Part shown: positions 24,908-28,720 of the stretch, one piece after another
How the letters are laid out: every line of letters begins with the position of its first letter
Numbering within the stretch: the stretch's first letter is position 1
Source: Euryarchaeota archaeon UBA557
GTDB taxonomy: Archaea > Thermoplasmatota > Poseidoniia > Poseidoniales > Thalassarchaeaceae
Assembly: GCA_002503285.1 (NCBI GenBank)
Contig: DARI01000025.1
Location: forward strand, 1 to 28,720
Length of the DNA stretch: 28,720 bases
Direction: 5' to 3'
The notes under the pieces: generated by a model
Databases searched by the model: none
What the model was told of the DNA's origin: nothing
Seen by the model: the letters and a program-made list of their open reading frames with translations, nothing else
Position numbers and translations under genes: made by a program

Positions 24908-26719
24908 TCAATTGTTCACTGCATCTAAACTTTGAGGAGTGTTTAGTACATTGCTTCCATTTCTGTAAATATGTGGCATACTAAGTGTAGATAATGATGG
25001 TAAAATATGAATAGAACAGCTAGTTCCACATGCCGGTGCCAAATAATCTTCGCCCGTTTCTGTAAATATTATATCAACGCCATGTCCTGCGGGTAAAATA
25101 GCATCTATTGCTTGAAATTCCATCATCATAGTAAGTTGTTGTGAAGGCAGAACTGTTTGCGGTTCATAGCCTCCAGCGTGATATCTGATATCCATTGTTG
25201 CGTGGCCAATCCTTAATCCTGTTTGCGAGTCTCTTAATTCAGCAAAAATCTGTCCACCGTCCATTGTGGCCACTACTTCTAATTCCAATCTAATTAATCC
25301 AGATATTAGCATATCTACTTCAGATATCGCAGGGCATGATGTTGTAACAGATTGCCCTGCTCCCACCACAGGTGCCCCTCCACCAACAAATGCTCCTGAA
25401 CTATCACACTCTGACAAAGATACAGTCTGCCACATGATATCGATGGGAGGCCATGTTTCTTCTATACGCCATTGACCATCATTCCTTTGAATTTGGGCAA
25501 TTGAATCTGGTTTTGGCCCTTTACCTTTTAGGTAAAATTCATACCACTCAAACAAATCCTGTGCCCAATCCCATCGAGTCATGTTGTGAATTGCCTCACC
25601 TCCATAACCGGATTCTTGATTATTATGTTTAGTCCATTGATCTGGATAATTATGCTCCCATTGTCCCAATATTCCTCTAATTTCATATCCTGCATCCACA
25701 TAGTCTTGATACCAGTTTGTCCCTATAGGTCCTCCAAATACTTGATGAGGATCTACATTCCAATCCTGTAATCCTTGAACCCAGTACACACTTCCATTCC
25801 AATTTTTAAATGCTTTATCAATATGACTTCTTTCATCATAGTAATTAGACATATATGGATCTAATTCTCCTGCTCCATATGTCACAGGCCCGGCAAAGAG
25901 TCCTTCAACGATATCTGGACAAACATTATCTAAGTCATCAGCATTATAATCTACAGTACTTGAAAAATAATTCATATGCATAATCTGGCTTCTTGCTTCT
26001 GCACTACCATTTTTGTAAAGTAATGGGTGTAGTGCAGTAGTTCCAGAAATTGGGACTATAGTTTTCAAATATTCACTACCTAGTGCTGCAGCCTCCCATT
26101 GAGTAGCACCTTCGTAGGATTTACCATACAGTCCGACATTACCATTTGACCAATTTTGAGAACCCAGCCATTCCACAGCATGATGAATACCCAACCCCTC
26201 TCCCGCACCTCTGTAATCAAAACATCCACTGGATAATTCTGTTCCAAATACAGCAACTTGTGCAAATGCATAGCCATGTGGAATAAAATTTTCATAAATA
26301 AATTCTCCTCTACCTGCTCCTACTATATTTGTAGGCGTTGATTCATCACCTTGAACTCCATAAGAGAAGTATGGACTTATTACAGCAATTATGGGAACTT
26401 TATGTCCATCTACGGTATTGTTTGGTAACCAATATGAAAGATGTACGTCTGCAGATTCGGGACCTGTTTCCCAAATATCTGATGTATCCACTTGAATATA
26501 GGCTTCTTGGACTTCTAAAGCATGATATATGCCCTTTTCTAAAGTATAAGAAAATGTATGATTATTTTGAAATTGTAAATTTTGTCTATCATAAATTGAA
26601 GGATATATGATCTCTAATGACTCATCTACTGGAGATTGCTTAGGAGTTAAGATGCATCCAGAAATACTAGAAGTCGCAATTATTACACTGATTGTAAATG
26701 CATAGAGGTACCTTCCCAT
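24908..26719 (-). CDS. S15/CocE-type alpha/beta hydrolase lipoprotein (X-Pro dipeptidyl-peptidase-like)
   Basis: This 603-residue exported hydrolase has a lipoprotein signal with lipobox ISGC and C22. The nucleophile elbow is GKSYEG with S201; the acid is probably D319 in GLQDWNV; the base is probably H356 in GQWEHNY. The C-terminal part (about 430-590) looks like the beta-jelly-roll domain of the CocE/PepX C-terminal family. Members are X-prolyl dipeptidyl peptidases or acyl-esterases such as cocaine esterase. A surface role in peptide use fits the other exported peptidases. The start is ATG 26719, divergent from the MFS gene. Confidence 0.88.
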   Translation of the reverse strand: MGRYLYAFTISVIIATSSISGCILTPKQSPVDESLEIIYPSIYDRQNLQFQNNHTFSYTLEKGIYHALEVQEAYIQVDTSDIWETGPESADVHLSYWLPNNTVDGHKVPIIAVISPYFSYGVQGDESTPTNIVGAGRGEFIYENFIPHGYAFAQVAVFGTELSSGCFDYRGAGEGLGIHHAVEWLGSQNWSNGNVGLYGKSYEGATQWEAAALGSEYLKTIVPISGTTALHPLLYKNGSAEARSQIMHMNYFSSTVDYNADDLDNVCPDIVEGLFAGPVTYGAGELDPYMSNYYDERSHIDKAFKNWNGSVYWVQGLQDWNVDPHQVFGGPIGTNWYQDYVDAGYEIRGILGQWEHNYPDQWTKHNNQESGYGGEAIHNMTRWDWAQDLFEWYEFYLKGKGPKPDSIAQIQRNDGQWRIEETWPPIDIMWQTVSLSECDSSGAFVGGGAPVVGAGQSVTTSCPAISEVDMLISGLIRLELEVVATMDGGQIFAELRDSQTGLRIGHATMDIRYHAGGYEPQTVLPSQQLTMMMEFQAIDAILPAGHGVDIIFTETGEDYLAPACGTSCSIHILPSLSTLSMPHIYRNGSNVLNTPQSLDAVNN

Positions 26720-26772
26720 AATTAGCGCGATGTATCCTTATGAATGAAACCTATGGTAATTGGTGTCTCTTT

Positions 26773-26780
26773 TTTATATG
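26773..26780 (+). promoter_or_regulatory. TATA box of the MFS transporter, supporting start 26801
   Basis: TTTATATG is centred about 24-25 bases before ATG 26801. That spacing fits a leaderless transcript and argues against the in-frame ATG at 26744, which would place the promoter inside the coding sequence. Confidence 0.6.
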
Positions 26781-26800
26781 GGTGCTTTTTCGTATTTACC

Positions 26801-28333
26801 ATGACATCCCATTCAAAGATACATGAAAAGAGGTGGTTTATTTTAGGAATTATGAGTTTGAGCCTTATTATTGTCATGTTAAATAATGTAACTCTCAACG
26901 TTGCCCTACCGGAACTTTCTAAAGACTTGGGGGCAGATAATACTGAATTACAGTGGATTGTAGATTCTTATGCTTTAATTTTTGGTGGTACACTATTAGT
27001 TATGGGGGCGCTTGGTGACCGGTTTGGTCGAAAAAAGGCATTACAAGCTGGTTTGATTTTGGTTGGGATAGCATCACTAAATGCAGGACTCTATTCAAAT
27101 TCAACAAGAGAGATTATTTTTGCTAGAGCCACGATGGGATTTGGTGCAGCACTGGTAATGCCAGCCACGCTCTCGATTGTTATTGTCGTATTTCCACCAG
27201 AAGAAAGAGGTAAAGCAATTGGTATTTGGACTATGATGGCTGGAATTGGTGCACCCATAGGACTCTTAGTAGGTGGATGGGCTGTTGAAAACTACAATTG
27301 GCAAATGGTTTTTTTAATTAATATTCCATTTATAATTTTAGCACTAATATCTGGATATATATTAGTTCCTGATTCTAAAGATATTCAGAATCGACCTTTG
27401 GATCCATATGGTGCAATATTATCAATATTAGCTCTGGGATTAATCCTTTACGCCATTATTGAGGCTCCAATTATTGGATGGACAAGTTTAAAGTTTTTTA
27501 TCGTAGTGATTTTAGGAATTATTCTTACATATTCTTTCATCAGATGGGAAAGAAGAATTGATTTTCCAATGCTACCAATAAATTTCTTTAATTCGACAGG
27601 TTTCTCATTAGGATTGGTTTCTATATCTTTAGCATCTTTTGTTATGTTTTCTTTTATGTTTACTCAAATGTTGCATTTTCAGTTAATAAGAGACCATTCC
27701 GCCTTTGAAGCGGCGGTTAGATTTTTGTTTCTTCCCTTGGGACTAATGCCTGCAGCTGCTAGTAGTGATGCTCTATCCAAAAAATATGGCAGTAATAATA
27801 TAGTATCATTTGGGTTATTTTTGATATCTGTTGCCATGGGAATATTCACTACAGTTGAAACAGATACTGAATATTATCGGCTTGCATTTATTTTCTTTTT
27901 GCTTGGTTTTGGAATTGGTCTAACATTGGCCCCTTCGACGACTATCGTAATGGATTCAATTCCCGAAGACAAAGCAGGAGTTGGTAGTGCCACAAACGAT
28001 GCCAGTCGAGAAATTGGTGGTGCACTAGGAATTGCAATAGGTGGGAGCATATTGAATGAGGTGTACCAAAGAAATATGAAAATTCCCGAAGAGTTGTCTG
28101 ATTCATTGGGGAATCTACCTATGGAATCATTTCCTTCTGCAATACGGATTGGGAGTGATTTGCTAAACGAGGGTAATATTTTGGGATTAGAACTTATACA
28201 AAATGCTAAATTAGCATTCATGGAAGGCATGATCATGTCAGCAAAGGTAATGGGATTAATTGCATTAATAAGTGCAATATTAGTTAAATTATATATGCCG
28301 ACAAGTATAATTAATGATGGAGTAGATAGTTAG
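26801..28333 (+). CDS. MFS transporter, DHA2 (14-helix) drug-efflux family
   Basis: This 510-residue protein has about fourteen hydrophobic segments. MFS motif A is GALGDRFGRKKALQAG between helices 2 and 3, and an antiporter-type motif C, GIGAPIGLLVGGW, lies in helix 5. LNNVTLNVALPEL and LQWIVDSYAL near the start match the DHA2/EmrB-QacA group, which exports drugs or metabolites by proton antiport. The frame is open back to 26744, but the TATA box at 26773-26780 makes ATG 26801 the better start. It is divergent from the S15 hydrolase and ends 6 bases from the convergent zinc-ribbon gene. Confidence 0.88.
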   Translation: MTSHSKIHEKRWFILGIMSLSLIIVMLNNVTLNVALPELSKDLGADNTELQWIVDSYALIFGGTLLVMGALGDRFGRKKALQAGLILVGIASLNAGLYSNSTREIIFARATMGFGAALVMPATLSIVIVVFPPEERGKAIGIWTMMAGIGAPIGLLVGGWAVENYNWQMVFLINIPFIILALISGYILVPDSKDIQNRPLDPYGAILSILALGLILYAIIEAPIIGWTSLKFFIVVILGIILTYSFIRWERRIDFPMLPINFFNSTGFSLGLVSISLASFVMFSFMFTQMLHFQLIRDHSAFEAAVRFLFLPLGLMPAAASSDALSKKYGSNNIVSFGLFLISVAMGIFTTVETDTEYYRLAFIFFLLGFGIGLTLAPSTTIVMDSIPEDKAGVGSATNDASREIGGALGIAIGGSILNEVYQRNMKIPEELSDSLGNLPMESFPSAIRIGSDLLNEGNILGLELIQNAKLAFMEGMIMSAKVMGLIALISAILVKLYMPTSIINDGVDS

Positions 28334-28339
28334 TGACGT

Positions 28340-28720
28340 TCAAACTCCAACCATATCTTCATAGCCGCATTCAGGATATGAGCATATTACCTTATATCGA
28401 TCTCTTTTTGGCCTAGGAATTGTCATTCTTGAACCACACATAGAACATTGATGAATCATAGTTTCGGGTTCTTTTTTTGTTTCTTCTTCTATTGGAAGTA
28501 AGTCTGTAGATGCGGTTACCCAGCCTCTTTGTGATTGATAATTATCCTGATCGGCATCTATTTTTGCTGATTTGATTTTTAACCTAAGACGAGGTTTTCT
28601 TGATTTTTTCTTTGGTTTGGATTTCGGTGTTGGCTTTTTTGACTTATTACCTTTTTTTTCTACTCTTTTAGTGGGATCAACAGTTTTTTGTTTTACCTTT
28701 GGTGCACTTGGAGGTGGAGG
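28340..28720 (-). CDS. Partial protein with lysine-rich linker and C-terminal zinc ribbon
   Basis: The reading frame runs without a stop from the window end to TGA at 28340, so the N terminus lies outside. The 126 visible residues begin with a proline run, then a long K/S/P-rich basic linker (about 8-50) and an acidic patch, and end in a zinc ribbon C-S-M-C-G followed after 18 residues by C-S-Y-P-E-C-G-Y. I do not recognise the family. A basic linker plus zinc ribbon suggests nucleic-acid contact, as in the topoisomerase I or transcription-factor ribbons, but the remainder is needed. Confidence 0.7.
   Translation of the reverse strand, partial: PPPPSAPKVKQKTVDPTKRVEKKGNKSKKPTPKSKPKKKSRKPRLRLKIKSAKIDADQDNYQSQRGWVTASTDLLPIEEETKKEPETMIHQCSMCGSRMTIPRPKRDRYKVICSYPECGYEDMVGV

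Noticed and set aside
26744..26800. Extra 19 N-terminal residues of the MFS transporter starting at ATG 26744
   Set aside because: A TATA box at 26773-26780 lies inside this segment at the right distance from ATG 26801, and the family normally begins close to the 26801 start.
1..28720. CRISPR arrays, transposases, integrases, toxin-antitoxin or restriction genes
   Set aside because: I looked for spaced direct repeats, terminal inverted repeats and signature motifs on both strands and saw none; the window looks like ordinary core and surface-protein chromosome.

Overview
The window is a dense, AT-rich stretch of archaeal chromosome. Archaeal markers include a tRNA-Asp gene with encoded CCA, an RpoP-like RNA polymerase subunit, a separate glutamine amidotransferase subunit of GMP synthase, diphthine synthase, a Trm5-type tRNA methyltransferase, a geranylgeranyl-reductase-type flavoprotein and an RFC-type clamp-loader protein. 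The AT-rich compact layout, the many lipobox lipoproteins and exported peptidases, and the lack of CRISPR or transposon material suggest a planktonic Thermoplasmatota lineage of the Marine Group II/III kind. That placement is an inference from gene content; no marker phylogeny was possible.

Layout. Positions 1-3000 hold information-processing genes, mostly on the minus strand: a membrane protein with a zinc-finger tail, rpoP, guaAa, tRNA-Asp (plus strand) and trm5. Diphthine synthase (dphB) starts one base away from trm5 on the other strand and is followed by a 571-residue protein of unknown function. From 5500 to 8050 a minus-strand group encodes a YczE-type membrane protein, a trans-sulfuration PLP enzyme and a LysE-type exporter. 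From 8290 to 13000 the plus strand carries a geranylgeranyl reductase family protein, a NagD-type HAD phosphatase, a methyltransferase-TPR fusion and an extended-SDR epimerase/reductase. Two tandem Asp-box lipoproteins follow (13045-16058). A minus-strand block then has RFC-like ATPase, Bax-inhibitor-1 family protein and a second LysE exporter. Next come a 999-residue surface protein and an M28 peptidase lipoprotein (plus), then an M50 protease, a zinc-finger protein and an S15-type hydrolase lipoprotein (minus), a DHA2-type MFS transporter (plus), and a zinc-ribbon protein cut by the window end.

How it fits together. Four lipoproteins (two beta-propeller-like, one M28, one S15) plus a giant surface protein suggest breakdown of proteins or glycans at the cell surface, with small-molecule transporters nearby. 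No single operon joins them, so this is association by neighbourhood only.

Gene expression signals fall into two classes. First genes of transcription units tend to have a TATA-like box about 18-28 bases before the start codon and little or no leader. Internal genes have clear Shine-Dalgarno sites (GGAGG, GAGGA, GAGGTGAT), which changes the preferred start in several cases. All four protein-coding convergent pairs are separated by 6 bases or fewer, or overlap. I found no intergenic stretch above 300 bases and no clear new defence or mobile system. The best leads are the unknown dphB-linked protein, the degenerate methyltransferase-TPR fusion, the RFC-like protein with an altered Walker B, and a perfect 18-bp palindrome.
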